From contig JACKKO010000002.1 in assembly GCA_024236395.1 (NCBI GenBank), forward strand, positions 162,744 through 226,743: a stretch of 64,000 nt of DNA. The letters are read 5' to 3'. Every line of letters begins with the position of its first letter. Position 1 is the first letter of the stretch. Under the pieces are notes generated by a model. It was not told the origin of the DNA and ran no database searches. It saw nothing but the letters and a program-made list of their open reading frames with translations. A program made the position numbers and the translations under genes. Of the stretch, positions 45,526 to 55,501 are shown piece after piece. Source of the DNA: Hyphomicrobiales bacterium. Lineage in GTDB: Bacteria > Pseudomonadota > Alphaproteobacteria > Rickettsiales > JACKKO01.

Positions 45526-47464
45526 CCTTCTCCTGTAGTTGTGTCTGTAAGAATGCGCCCCAACGCCTCATGTGAAGTGCCACATTATAGCGCCATGCCG
45601 CACCGCCATACCGACCATGATGGGGCATGGATTGTCGCTGGAAATGACGCATCGTTACTTCTGCTGCATACCAGTTACTACCACCATGGTGCTGTGCTTT
45701 CAGGCACAGGTCGATATCCTCAAAATCGCCAATAATATATTCCGTTGAAAACCCACCCACCTCACGGAACATCGTCCGCGAAATCATGAAACACGCACCC
45801 GTTACCGCCAGGATTTCCCGACTCTCACAGGCTGGTGGATGATCTGCTGGTAATCCCTCATAGCAATGCGCCCCCAGAATTTGCTTCTCCTCATTGCGGG
45901 CAAAGTAAATACCGGCATGCTGGATGGTATCATCCTCAAACAACAGTTTGACACCGGTCACCCCTGTATTCTTGCGGGCATGATGCATACGGTAAAGCGT
46001 TTCCAGCCACCCGGCCGCCACAGGGTAACAATCCGAATTCAGGAATACCAGTGCTTCCGCACGAGCATATTTTGCCCCGGTATTACACGCCGTAGCATAA
46101 CCGGAATTTTCTTTCATCATCACTAGCTTTGATGGCAACCCGTAGAGCTTCTCGTATGCATCAAGCTGTGTTTGCACATTCTCCACATCTTCCGGCGCAT
46201 CCAGCACATAGATCAGCTCCGCCTGCGATTTAAATACCGGGTCTGAGGCAAACAGCACGGATTGCAGCTGGATAAAGTCATAATTATGGTAAAGCGGTAC
46301 AATGACAGAAATTTCTGGTGCGGGGTTCTGCACACCGAACACATGGATATCCTTCACTTTCGGACGTCTAGCAATGTGCTGCTGAAGGTGGCACAATAAC
46401 GGCATCATTGCTTTCTGCATGAGAGGGCCTTTCAACCACCGCGCCGGTACCGACTCCAGGATCATGGAACGTAACCTATAGATATCCGGAACCGTTTCCT
46501 TCGCCGTTAGTAGTAGGGATACCCCCCCTTTTAACATCACTTTTACCCGACATAGCCTTAATAAGGCCTTATTATTCAGTCGATTTTCTGCCTCTTCGGG
46601 AATGGGAGCCACAACCACAAAGCCTTCCACTCCCTCAGGGGCAGTAATCGCGGCATTGGCAAAATTTTCCCTCTCTTTCTCAGGACACGGGAAGCGGAAA
46701 AACCCGTCTTTTAGGGCGAACCTTAGCCCCGGCAAGGTTACCGCCTCGGCAGAAACAAACTGCCCCAGTGGATCACGCATCCAGCCAGCAATAAACAACC
46801 AGCGATTATCCACCACATGCGCTTGCGCGACCACCATGGCAAATGGCTGTTGCGGGTCTTGCAGCGCGTGCGGCTCTACCAGTGAGAAGAGCTGAAATTG
46901 CTCAAAAAATGCAATAATCCGGGATTTATCACAATGATCCGTACGTGCGTCCAGTAAAACCCGCCCCAACCACTTCCCTATTTGCAATTGCTGGCGAACT
47001 CCAAGCCCTTTTTGCAGCCGGAACAGGAAGGTCATATCCTGCGTATTTTGGCGATAGGATGGCACTACCAGTGTCAGCGGCTCAGAACACTCTATATATA
47101 GTGTATATACTGGCAGGTCGTCTTCTTCCACCCCATCCTTGAAGACAACAAGGCCCAGCGCCATGCCACCAACCTCTGCGGCAAACCACACACCAGACGT
47201 TTTTGGGACATCCAGTGAGCATAAAACTCCAGGGATCCCTACAGGGGTTATCAGTGGCGTTGGTAACTGTAACAGCAATAGGTGCGGACTGATCCATCCG
47301 GCATGTACAGGCTGAAGCGTTGCACAGGAAGAAGGTTTCATCACTTTCTGGCGGGAAGATGATCGCTTCAGACGTGAAACGACACGGGTTTTAGTAGCAG
47401 GTTTCTTGCGGGGGGCCATACCTTCTGAATGGTCTAGTTTGCGCGGCTTGTCAAGCATTGGCAT
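45452..47464 (-). CDS. Two-part GT2 glycosyltransferase (second cassette)
   Basis: The 670-residue protein ends in a GT2 domain from about residue 385: PEISVIVPLYHNYDF, NSGYATACNTGA, LVFLNSDCYPV, VTGVKLLFEDDTIQHAGIYF and VTGACFMISRTMF. The N-terminal part includes IAGWMRDPLGQ near residue 222, matching FSGWIRDPL in the GT2 protein at 33.2 kb, so the two are paralogues over both parts. The two ends (first 45 and last 25 residues) are rich in Lys/Arg. The start at 47464 is uncertain; ATGs at 47458 and 47419 are in frame. Sugar and acceptor are unknown. Confidence 0.83.
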   Translation of the reverse strand: MPMLDKPRKLDHSEGMAPRKKPATKTRVVSRLKRSSSRQKVMKPSSCATLQPVHAGWISPHLLLLQLPTPLITPVGIPGVLCSLDVPKTSGVWFAAEVGGMALGLVVFKDGVEEDDLPVYTLYIECSEPLTLVVPSYRQNTQDMTFLFRLQKGLGVRQQLQIGKWLGRVLLDARTDHCDKSRIIAFFEQFQLFSLVEPHALQDPQQPFAMVVAQAHVVDNRWLFIAGWMRDPLGQFVSAEAVTLPGLRFALKDGFFRFPCPEKERENFANAAITAPEGVEGFVVVAPIPEEAENRLNNKALLRLCRVKVMLKGGVSLLLTAKETVPDIYRLRSMILESVPARWLKGPLMQKAMMPLLCHLQQHIARRPKVKDIHVFGVQNPAPEISVIVPLYHNYDFIQLQSVLFASDPVFKSQAELIYVLDAPEDVENVQTQLDAYEKLYGLPSKLVMMKENSGYATACNTGAKYARAEALVFLNSDCYPVAAGWLETLYRMHHARKNTGVTGVKLLFEDDTIQHAGIYFARNEEKQILGAHCYEGLPADHPPACESREILAVTGACFMISRTMFREVGGFSTEYIIGDFEDIDLCLKAQHHGGSNWYAAEVTMRHFQRQSMPHHGRYGGAAWRYNVALHMRRWGAFLQTQLQEKDAHGKASVTAKSPARRKKRVTQAA

Positions 47465-47561
47465 TGGTTTTTTGTCCCCTATATACCATCTGATTTTGAT
47501 GAAAAATAAACGTCCCCCTAAGCGAATTACAAAAAACTTTGGGGAAACGTTGAAAAAGGCG

Positions 47562-47590
47562 TTGTCATCACGAATGTAATCGTGTAAATA
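47562..47590 (+). promoter_or_regulatory. Putative promoter of tRNA-Gly and tuf
   Basis: TTGTCA at 47562-47567, 17 bases and TAAATA at 47585-47590, about 34 bases before the tRNA. It probably drives tRNA-Gly, tuf and part of the S10 operon. Confidence 0.5.
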
Positions 47591-47623
47591 GAGCGCCCCT
47601 GCACGTGGTGGCAGTTGTTACGT

Positions 47624-47697
47624 GCGGGTGTAGCTCAATGGTAGAGCCCCAGCCTTCCAAGCTGGTTGTGAGGGTTCGATTCCCTTCACCCGCTCCA
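47624..47697 (+). tRNA. tRNA-Gly (anticodon TCC)
   Basis: The acceptor stem 47624-47630 (GCGGGTG) pairs with 47687-47693 (CACCCGC), and CCA is encoded at 47695-47697. The anticodon loop CTTCCAA lies between CCAGC and GCTGG and gives TCC, reading GGA and GGG. The T-loop GGTTCGATTCC is standard. tuf follows by 56 bases, a common tRNA-tuf arrangement. Confidence 0.97.
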
Positions 47698-47753
47698 AGC
47701 ATTTGAGCACACGATGTAATCGTAACGGAACAAAAATATAAGGACGGAATACC

Positions 47754-48944
<1,191 letters not shown>

Positions 48945-48955
48945 GTATTAGAGGC

Positions 48956-49276
48956 ATGGAACCGCAAAAAATCAGAATTACGCTAAAAGCGTTTGATCAC
49001 CGTCTGCTGGATCAGTCCGCACGCGATATCGTTCGTACCGTACATCGCACGGGTGCTGGCTCACGTGGGCCGGTTCCGTTACCTACCCGTATTGAACGCT
49101 TTACGGTCAACCGCAGCCCACACGTTGATAAAAAATCGCGTGAGCAATTCGAGATCCGGACGCAAAAGCGCCTGATTGATATTATCGAATCCAACGCGCA
49201 AACCATCGATGCGCTGGGCAAGCTGGAACTCCCGGCAGGCGTAGACGTCAACATTCAGGTCATTGGAGCAGAATAA
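48956..49276 (+). CDS. rpsJ: 30S ribosomal protein S10
   Basis: The 106-residue protein matches S10 (IRITLKAFDHRLLDQSA, GPVPLPTRIERFTV, SPHVDKKSREQFEIRT), which also serves as NusE in transcription antitermination. It heads the S10 operon. Its stop overlaps the rplC ATG by one base. Confidence 0.98.
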   Translation: MEPQKIRITLKAFDHRLLDQSARDIVRTVHRTGAGSRGPVPLPTRIERFTVNRSPHVDKKSREQFEIRTQKRLIDIIESNAQTIDALGKLELPAGVDVNIQVIGAE

Positions 49277-50052
49277 TGCGCACGGGATTGCTGGCACAAA
49301 AAATCGGCATGACGCGGGTCTATACCCCGGAAGGTACGCACGTACCCGTCACGTTGTTTAAGGTGGATAACTGTCAGGTGACAGCAGTCCGTACTGAGAA
49401 AAAAGATGGGTATAACGCAGTCCAGCTGGGTGTTGGCAACCGTAAGCCCAAGAATGTTTCCAAGGCACAAAAAGGCCACTTCGCGAAGTCCAAGGTTCTG
49501 CCGAAGGCCAAAGTGGTGGAATTCCGCGTGTCTGCTGATGCGCTGCTGGAACCGGGTGCTACCCTGTGCCCCACGCATTTTCTGGTAGGCCAGAAGGTGG
49601 ACGTCACAGGTGTTACCGCTGGTAAGGGCTTTGCCGGTGGGATGAAGCGCCATAATTTCAGTGGCCTGGAGGCCACGCACGGTGTGTCGATTTCACACCG
49701 CTCACATGGTTCTACCGGCCAGCGCCAGGATCCGGGTAAAGTGTTCAAAGGCAAAAAAATGGCCGGACACATGGGGACAGTTCGCGTTACCCAGCAAAAT
49801 CTGGAAGTGGTACTGACAGACCCGGAACAAAATTTAATTGCCATTAAAGGCTCCGTACCGACTACGAAAAATGGATATGTACTGATCCGCGATGCGGCCA
49901 AACTGCCGCAACCGGCGGATCTCCCCTTCCCGGCCGCGCTGAAAGCAGCCCCGGCAGCGAAGGAAGCCAAAAAAGAAGGCACACCCAAAGCCGAGGAAGC
50001 AGCCGCTCCCGCTGAAAGTGCAGCCGATAACGCGCCCGAAGCAAAGGAATAA
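49276..50052 (+). CDS. rplC: 50S ribosomal protein L3
   Basis: L3 is an early assembly protein near the peptidyl transferase centre. The 258-residue form contains the family signature FAGGMKRHNFSG, SHRSHGSTGQRQDPGKVFKG and KMAGHMG. Usual bacterial L3 is about 205-220 residues; here a tail of about 45 residues rich in Ala, Lys, Glu and Pro follows (AAPAAKEAKKEGTPKAEEA), the first of three such tails on ribosomal proteins in this cluster. Confidence 0.98.
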   Translation: MRTGLLAQKIGMTRVYTPEGTHVPVTLFKVDNCQVTAVRTEKKDGYNAVQLGVGNRKPKNVSKAQKGHFAKSKVLPKAKVVEFRVSADALLEPGATLCPTHFLVGQKVDVTGVTAGKGFAGGMKRHNFSGLEATHGVSISHRSHGSTGQRQDPGKVFKGKKMAGHMGTVRVTQQNLEVVLTDPEQNLIAIKGSVPTTKNGYVLIRDAAKLPQPADLPFPAALKAAPAAKEAKKEGTPKAEEAAAPAESAADNAPEAKE

Positions 50053-50055
50053 GTC

Positions 50056-50676
50056 ATGAAAACGAGCGTGATCACACTGGAAAACAAAAAAGCATCAGAC
50101 ATTGATCTGAATGATGCGATTTTTGGTCTGGAACTGCGGAAAGACATTCTGCATCGTGTTGTCCAATGGCAGCTGGCCAAGCGCCGGGCCGGGACGCATA
50201 GCACCAAAACCATCAGCGAAATCAGCGGTACCACCAAAAAGCCGTTTAAACAAAAAGGCACGGGTCGCGCCCGTCAGGGTAGCATGCGCTCTGCGCAGAT
50301 GCGTGGCGGTAGCACCACGTTTGGCCCCAAGCCACGTGATTACACCCATAGCCTGCCGAAGAAAATTCGTAAGCTCGGGCTGAAAATTGCCCTGTCCCAA
50401 AAAGCCGCCGAAGGCAAACTGCGTATTGTGGATACACTGGTGGTGAAAAAGGGCAAAACGAAAGATATGGTCAACACCCTGAACACGCTGGGCCTCACCT
50501 CTGCCCTGTTTGTCCGTGGGGATAACGCCAAGGATGATTTCACCCATGCGGTCAGCAATATTCCGTATATGGATGTGCTGCCGGAGGGTGGTCTGAACGT
50601 TTATGATATTCTGCGTCATGACACGCTGGTGCTCACGACGCATGCAGTTAAATCGCTGGAGGAGCGCCTGGCATGA
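50056..50676 (+). CDS. rplD: 50S ribosomal protein L4
   Basis: The 206-residue protein has the L4 signature KPFKQKGTGRARQGSMRS and FGPKPRDYTHSLPKKIR. It reaches into the exit tunnel and in enterobacteria also represses the S10 operon; whether it does so here is not known. It overlaps rplW by 4 bases. Confidence 0.98.
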   Translation: MKTSVITLENKKASDIDLNDAIFGLELRKDILHRVVQWQLAKRRAGTHSTKTISEISGTTKKPFKQKGTGRARQGSMRSAQMRGGSTTFGPKPRDYTHSLPKKIRKLGLKIALSQKAAEGKLRIVDTLVVKKGKTKDMVNTLNTLGLTSALFVRGDNAKDDFTHAVSNIPYMDVLPEGGLNVYDILRHDTLVLTTHAVKSLEERLA

Positions 50677-50975
50677 GCACGAACCCACAACCCTGGATGT
50701 ATGATATCATCCGTGCACCGGTAGTTACCGAAAAGTCCACCATGCAATCCCAATTTGGCAAGGTGATCTTCAAAGTGCGTCAGGATGCCACCAAACCACA
50801 GGTGAAACAGGCCGTTGAAGCTCTGTTCAATGTGAAGGTAACGGGCGTGAATAGCGTCAGCATCCCAGGCAAAACCAAGCGTTTCCGTGGCCAGGTTGGT
50901 CAGCGGAGCGGTTATAAGAAAGTCATCGTCACGCTGGCAGATGGCGCATCCATTGATATTGCGGCAGGAGTCTAG
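50673..50975 (+). CDS. rplW: 50S ribosomal protein L23
   Basis: The 100-residue protein matches L23 (YDIIRAPVVTEKSTM, VKQAVEALFNVKVTGVNS). L23 sits at the tunnel exit and is a docking site for trigger factor and SRP. Confidence 0.97.
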   Translation: MSTNPQPWMYDIIRAPVVTEKSTMQSQFGKVIFKVRQDATKPQVKQAVEALFNVKVTGVNSVSIPGKTKRFRGQVGQRSGYKKVIVTLADGASIDIAAGV

Positions 50976-50979
50976 AACC

Positions 50980-51810
50980 ATGGCCCTTAAGACATTTAAA
51001 CCCACCACGCCATCCATGCGCAGCTATGTGCAGGTCGATCGCGCTGACCTGTGGAAAGGGAAGCCGGAAAAGAAACTGACCGAGGGAATTACCCGCTCTT
51101 CCGGGCGTAACAATCACGGTCATATCACGTCGCGTCACCGTGGCGTGGGGCATAAGCGCCTGTACCGTAAGATTGATTTCAAGCGTAACCATGAAGGCAT
51201 CGCCACGGTAGAGCGGATTGAATACGATCCGAACCGTTCGGCCCATATTGCACTGATTAAGTACAAGGATGGCGAACTGGCCTATATCCTGGCACCGCAA
51301 CAGCTGAAAGCAGGTGATAAAGTGGAATCCGGCCCGCAAGCCGATATCCGCGTGGGCAATGCCCTGCCCCTGCAGAATATCCCGGTGGGTACGGTGGTAC
51401 ACAACGTGGAAATGAAGCCGGGTAAAGGTGGCCAGCTGGCACGCTCCGCTGGCAGTTATGTGCAGCTGGTGGGTAAAGATTCCGGTTATGCGCTGGTGCG
51501 CCTGCGCTCCGGTGAGGTACGTAAGGTTCCGGCGGAATGCCTCGCCACCATTGGTGCGGTATCCAACCCGGATCACCAGAACCGTGTAATCGGTAAGGCC
51601 GGTCGCTCACGTTGGCTGGGCAAGCGCCCGCAATCGCGTGGTGTGGCCATGAACCCGGTGGATCACCCGCATGGTGGTGGCGAAGGGAAAACCTCCGGTG
51701 GCCGTCACCCGGTCTCCAAATGGGGTAAGCCTGCCAAGGGTGGCCGTACACGCCATAATAAGGCAACGGATAAATTTATCGTGACCTCGCGTCATAAGAA
51801 AAAGAAATAA
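50980..51810 (+). CDS. rplB: 50S ribosomal protein L2
   Basis: The 276-residue protein has the L2 hallmarks GRNNHGHITSRHRGVGHKRLYR at its start (cut here as GRNNHGHITSRHRG) and AMNPVDHPHGGGEGK near the C-terminus, which lies by the peptidyl transferase centre. The ATG at 50980, four bases after rplW, is right; a longer frame reaches back into rplW but has no site or homology. Confidence 0.98.
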   Translation: MALKTFKPTTPSMRSYVQVDRADLWKGKPEKKLTEGITRSSGRNNHGHITSRHRGVGHKRLYRKIDFKRNHEGIATVERIEYDPNRSAHIALIKYKDGELAYILAPQQLKAGDKVESGPQADIRVGNALPLQNIPVGTVVHNVEMKPGKGGQLARSAGSYVQLVGKDSGYALVRLRSGEVRKVPAECLATIGAVSNPDHQNRVIGKAGRSRWLGKRPQSRGVAMNPVDHPHGGGEGKTSGGRHPVSKWGKPAKGGRTRHNKATDKFIVTSRHKKKK

Positions 51811-51831
51811 TAAGCAGGTAAGGATAGCATC

Positions 51832-52107
51832 ATGCCGCGTTCAGTTTGGAAAGGCCCGTTTGTGGATGGTTACCTCCTCAAGAAGGTGGAGGAAGCCCAG
51901 GCATCCGGTAAACATACGATCATCAAAACATGGTCGCGTCGCTCCACGATTCTGCCGCATTTTGTGGGCAGCACATTTGGGGTCTATAACGGCAAGAAAT
52001 TCATCCCCGTTCTGGTGAAGGAAGATATGGTGGGTCATAAGCTGGGAGAATTCTCCCCTACCCGCACCTACACTGGCCATGGCGGCGATAAGAAAGCATC
52101 GAAATAA
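51832..52107 (+). CDS. rpsS: 30S ribosomal protein S19
   Basis: The 91-residue protein matches S19 (MPRSVWKGPFVDGYLLKKV, IKTWSRRSTILPHFVG, HKLGEFSPTRTYTGHGGDKK). It lies in the head of the small subunit and contacts S13. Confidence 0.98.
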   Translation: MPRSVWKGPFVDGYLLKKVEEAQASGKHTIIKTWSRRSTILPHFVGSTFGVYNGKKFIPVLVKEDMVGHKLGEFSPTRTYTGHGGDKKASK

Positions 52108-52130
52108 CGGTTTGAACAGGGAAACAGGCA

Positions 52131-52508
52131 ATGGGTAAGAACGTCACACCACGCCGTCTGGCAGATAACGAGGCACAGGCCAAGGCACGCAGCCTACGCA
52201 TCAGCCCGCAAAAGCTGAACCTGGTGGCACAGCTGATTCGCGGCCGTCATGTGGAAGATGCCGTGGCACAGCTGAGCTTCAGCCGTAAGCGTATTGCAAA
52301 GGATGTACTGAAAGTCCTGCAATCCGCCATTGCCAACGCAGAAAACAACCATAACCTGGATATTGATCGCCTGGTGGTTGCCGAAGCCACGGTGGGTAAA
52401 AGCCTGGTGATGAAACGTTATCGTCCGCGTGCGCGTGGCCGTGCCGGTAAGATTATGAAGCCGTTTAGCAATATCACGATCCGGCTGCGTGAACAGGAGG
52501 ACAAGTAA
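52131..52508 (+). CDS. rplV: 50S ribosomal protein L22
   Basis: The 125-residue protein matches L22 (LRISPQKLNLVAQLIRG, IANAENNHNLDIDRL, KRYRPRARGRAGKI). Its beta hairpin lines the exit tunnel and is a known macrolide-resistance site. The stop overlaps the rpsC ATG by one base. Confidence 0.98.
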   Translation: MGKNVTPRRLADNEAQAKARSLRISPQKLNLVAQLIRGRHVEDAVAQLSFSRKRIAKDVLKVLQSAIANAENNHNLDIDRLVVAEATVGKSLVMKRYRPRARGRAGKIMKPFSNITIRLREQEDK

Positions 52509-53203
52509 TGGGTCAGAAAGTCAATCCAATTGGTCTGCGCGTTAATATTATCCGTACCTGGGATTCGCGCTGGTTTGCAGATGGTAAGGAATACGCCAAG
52601 AAACTGCACCAGGATCTAAAAATCCGCAAGTACTTGGAAAAAGAACTGAAAGACGCGGGTCTGAGCCGTGTGATTATTGAACGTCCGGCCAAGAAAATGC
52701 GCATTACCCTCTATACCTCCAAGCCGGGGGTGATCATTGGGAAAAAAGGCGCGGATATTGAAAAGATTCGCAAGAAGATCAACCAGATGACTGACGACGA
52801 GGTTTTCCTGAATATCATGGAAATTCGTAAGCCGGAAATTGATGCCAAGCTGATTGGTGATAGCATTGCCCAGCAGCTGGAGCGCCGTATTGCCTTCCGT
52901 CGTGCCATGAAGCGCGCCGTGCAATCGGCGATGCGCCTCGGTGCCCAGGGTATCCGGATTAATTGCTCCGGGCGTCTGGGTGGGGCAGAAATCGCTCGTA
53001 TGGAATGGTACCGCGAAGGCCGTGTGCCCCTGCATACGCTGCGTGCGGATATTGACTATGGCTTTTCTGAAGCCCACACTACCTACGGGGTGATTGGGAT
53101 CAAAGTCTGGGTCTTTAAAGGTGAAATTAATAACCCGGAGCCGATGGCTGTGGAAAAGCGTCTGCTACAACAGACAGGTTCACACGCTTCGGGCAGCCGG
53201 TAA
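52508..53203 (+). CDS. rpsC: 30S ribosomal protein S3
   Basis: The 231-residue protein starts GQKVNPIGLRVNIIRTWDSR and has the KH-domain loop VIIGKKGADIEKIRK and GLGAQGIRINCSGRLGGAEIAR-type sequence (here GAQGIRINCSGRLGGAEIAR). S3 helps form the mRNA entry channel. Confidence 0.98.
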   Translation: MGQKVNPIGLRVNIIRTWDSRWFADGKEYAKKLHQDLKIRKYLEKELKDAGLSRVIIERPAKKMRITLYTSKPGVIIGKKGADIEKIRKKINQMTDDEVFLNIMEIRKPEIDAKLIGDSIAQQLERRIAFRRAMKRAVQSAMRLGAQGIRINCSGRLGGAEIARMEWYREGRVPLHTLRADIDYGFSEAHTTYGVIGIKVWVFKGEINNPEPMAVEKRLLQQTGSHASGSR

Positions 53204-53236
53204 GCGAAACGGTAACGGAATAAACGGAAGACGATT

Positions 53237-53647
53237 ATGTTAACGCCGAAAAGAACAAAATACCGTAAGCAGCATAAAGGCCGCATCCATGGCAAAGCCA
53301 AGGGCGGTACGCAGCTTGCATTTGGTGAATTTGGCCTGAAGGCACAGGCACCGGAGCGCATTACCTCGCGTCAGATTGAAGCAGCGCGGCGTGCGATCAC
53401 CCGTCATATGAAACGTACGGGGAAACTCTGGATCCGTATCTTCCCGGATGTACCGGTCAGTAAAAAGCCCCTGGAAGTCCGGATGGGTAAAGGAAAAGGT
53501 GCCGTAGAATTCTGGGCAGCTAAAGTGAAGCCCGGTCGTATTCTTTTTGAGCTGGACGGTGTGGATGAGACCCTGGCCCGTGGCGCATTTGAGCGTGCAG
53601 CTGCCAAGCTTCCGATTAAAACCACATTCGTCAAACGTATTGATTAG
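53237..53647 (+). CDS. rplP: 50S ribosomal protein L16
   Basis: The 136-residue protein matches L16 (MLTPKRTKYRKQHKGR, WIRIFPDVPVSKKPLEVRMG, GKGAVEFWAAKVKPGR). L16 organises the A-site tRNA region of the large subunit. Confidence 0.98.
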   Translation: MLTPKRTKYRKQHKGRIHGKAKGGTQLAFGEFGLKAQAPERITSRQIEAARRAITRHMKRTGKLWIRIFPDVPVSKKPLEVRMGKGKGAVEFWAAKVKPGRILFELDGVDETLARGAFERAAAKLPIKTTFVKRID

Positions 53648-53656
53648 GAGAGCGTC

Positions 53657-53986
53657 ATGAACGCGAGTGAATTACGTAGCAAAACACAGGACGAGCTGAA
53701 TACGCTCCTGAACAACGCCAAAAAAGAGCTGTTCAACCTGCGTTTCCAGAAAACCACCGGTGAACTGGGCAATACGGCACGTGTCCGCACGGTTCGCCGC
53801 ACCATTGCGAAGATTAACACGGTACTGCCGGAAATCATTGCGGCCGGTGGCCCGGTAGCGGCAGCACCGGCCAAAAAAGAGGGCAAGAACGAAGCGAGGA
53901 AGCCTGCCAAAAAAGTGGCTTCCGCTGAGAAAAAACCGGCGAAAAAAGCACCGGCCAAGAAAACCACGAAAGCAGGAGATAAATAA
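53657..53986 (+). CDS. rpmC: 50S ribosomal protein L29 with long basic tail
   Basis: Residues 1-61 are normal L29 (ELRSKTQDELNTLL, KKELFNLRFQKTTGEL, ARVRTVRRTIAKI). The protein then runs on to 109 residues with a Lys/Ala/Pro-rich tail (KKVASAEKKPAKKAPAKKTT), nearly doubling the usual 60-70 residues. L29 lies at the tunnel exit next to L23, so the tail could reach nascent chains or membrane factors (inference). The stop overlaps the rpsQ ATG by one base. Confidence 0.96.
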   Translation: MNASELRSKTQDELNTLLNNAKKELFNLRFQKTTGELGNTARVRTVRRTIAKINTVLPEIIAAGGPVAAAPAKKEGKNEARKPAKKVASAEKKPAKKAPAKKTTKAGDK

Positions 53987-54222
53987 TGCCACGGCGTATT
54001 TTGCAGGGCGTTGTCGTCAGCGACAAAATGGATAAAACGGTCACCGTACTGGTGGAACGCCGTCTGTCGCACCCACTGTATAAGAAAATCGTACGCCGTC
54101 GTAAAAAATATGCTGCGCATGATGCAGAAAATAAGTATAAGGTCGGCGATCAGGTGCGTATTCGCGAATGTCGCCCTATTTCCAAACGTAAAAGCTGGGA
54201 GGTTGTGGACGCCGGCGCTTAA
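53986..54222 (+). CDS. rpsQ: 30S ribosomal protein S17
   Basis: The 78-residue protein matches S17 (LQGVVVSDKMDKTVTVLVER, VGDQVRIRECRPISKRKSW). It binds 16S rRNA early in assembly. Confidence 0.98.
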   Translation: MPRRILQGVVVSDKMDKTVTVLVERRLSHPLYKKIVRRRKKYAAHDAENKYKVGDQVRIRECRPISKRKSWEVVDAGA

Positions 54223-54243
54223 TCCGGAGTTCCAGGTAATATC

Positions 54244-54612
54244 ATGATTCAGGCAGAAACACGACTCACGGTTGCAGACAATTCCGGTGCTAAGGAAGTG
54301 TTGTGCATCAAAGTGCTGGGTGGCTCTCGCCGTCGCTATGCGTCGGTGGGCGATATTATTGTCGTTTCCGTGAAGGATGCGATCCCACGCGGTAAGGTCA
54401 AAAAAGGGGAAGTGCACCGCGCCGTAGTCGTACGTACCGCGAAGGAAGTGTACCGTCCCGATGGCAGCGCAATCCGTTTTGATCGCAATGCCGCCGTACT
54501 GCTGAACAAACAAAACGAGCCGATTGGCACTCGTATTTTTGGCCCGGTCACCCGGGAACTGCGTGCCAAGAAGTTCATGAAAATCATCTCGCTGGCTCCG
54601 GAGGTGCTCTAG
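54244..54612 (+). CDS. rplN: 50S ribosomal protein L14
   Basis: The 122-residue protein matches L14 (MIQAETRLTVADNSGAKEVL, FDRNAAVLLNKQNEPIGTRI, GPVTRELR). It forms an inter-subunit bridge. First gene of the classical spc section. Confidence 0.98.
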   Translation: MIQAETRLTVADNSGAKEVLCIKVLGGSRRRYASVGDIIVVSVKDAIPRGKVKKGEVHRAVVVRTAKEVYRPDGSAIRFDRNAAVLLNKQNEPIGTRIFGPVTRELRAKKFMKIISLAPEVL

Positions 54613-54614
54613 TT

Positions 54615-54938
54615 ATGGCACAGAATAAACTGCGCATTAAAAAAGGTGACCACGTGATCGTGGTGGCCGGCAAAGATAAAGGGAAGACGGGTGACGTTGT
54701 GAAGGTTCTGCGTGAAGAGAACCGCGTCATCGTGTCAGGCATCAACATCGTGAAAAAGCACGAGAAGCCTTCTATGGCCAGTGCCGGTGGCATTGTGCAG
54801 AAGGAAGCTTCCCTGCATGTCTCCAATGTTGCGCTGGTGGATCCCAAAACCAGCAAGCCGACCCGTGTAGGATATAAAATACTTGATAATGGTGAAAAAG
54901 TGCGTATAGCAAAGCGCTCTGGTGAAGTGATTGGGTAA
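54615..54938 (+). CDS. rplX: 50S ribosomal protein L24
   Basis: The 107-residue protein has the KOW motif of L24 (KKGDHVIVVAGKDKGKTGDV) and NIVKKHEKPS. It is an assembly initiator of the large subunit. It starts two bases after rplN. Confidence 0.98.
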   Translation: MAQNKLRIKKGDHVIVVAGKDKGKTGDVVKVLREENRVIVSGINIVKKHEKPSMASAGGIVQKEASLHVSNVALVDPKTSKPTRVGYKILDNGEKVRIAKRSGEVIG

Positions 54939-54942
54939 GATT

Positions 54943-55482
54943 ATGGCACGCCTGGAACAAACATATCGTGAAACGATCCGTAAGGAATTGACGGACAAAT
55001 TTGGGTATAAAAACCCGATGGAAGTCCCCAAGCTGGTGAAAATCTCCGTCAATATGGGCGTGGGTGAAGCCGGTGCAGATAAAAAAGTGCTGGATGCCGC
55101 GGTGGAAGATATGACGGTGATTACCGGTCAGAAGCCTATCGTAACGCGTTCCCGCAAGTCGATTGCCGGTTTTAAGTTGCGTGAAGGGGCACCGATTGGC
55201 TGCAAAGTCACCCTGCGTAGCCAGCGTATGTATGAATTCCTGGATCGCCTGGTACATATTGCCCTTCCCCGCGTTCGTGACTTCCGTGGTTTCACAGCCA
55301 AAAGCTTTGATAATGATGGGAATTTTTCGCTGGGGATTCGTGAGCAGATCGTGTTCCCGGAAATTAACTACGATAAAATTGATAAAATCCGCGGGATGGA
55401 TATTACCATCGTGACCACGGCAAAAAACAAGGATGAAGCCAAGGCTCTGCTGCAGGCGTTTAACATCCCGTTCCGCAATTAG
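54943..55482 (+). CDS. rplE: 50S ribosomal protein L5
   Basis: The 179-residue protein matches L5 (NPMEVPKLVKISVNMGVGEA, GQKPIVTRSRKSIAGFKLR, DITIVTTAKNKDEAKALL). It binds 5S rRNA. The ATG at 54943 fits the family start; the frame is open 12 bases upstream from a TTG. Confidence 0.98.
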   Translation: MARLEQTYRETIRKELTDKFGYKNPMEVPKLVKISVNMGVGEAGADKKVLDAAVEDMTVITGQKPIVTRSRKSIAGFKLREGAPIGCKVTLRSQRMYEFLDRLVHIALPRVRDFRGFTAKSFDNDGNFSLGIREQIVFPEINYDKIDKIRGMDITIVTTAKNKDEAKALLQAFNIPFRN

Positions 55483-55501
55483 GAAAATAAGGAAATAGAT
55501 C

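Noticed and set aside
47602..47626. GCACGT/ACGTGC inverted repeat before tRNA-Gly
   Set aside because: Six base pairs overlapping the tRNA 5' end; likely chance or processing-related.
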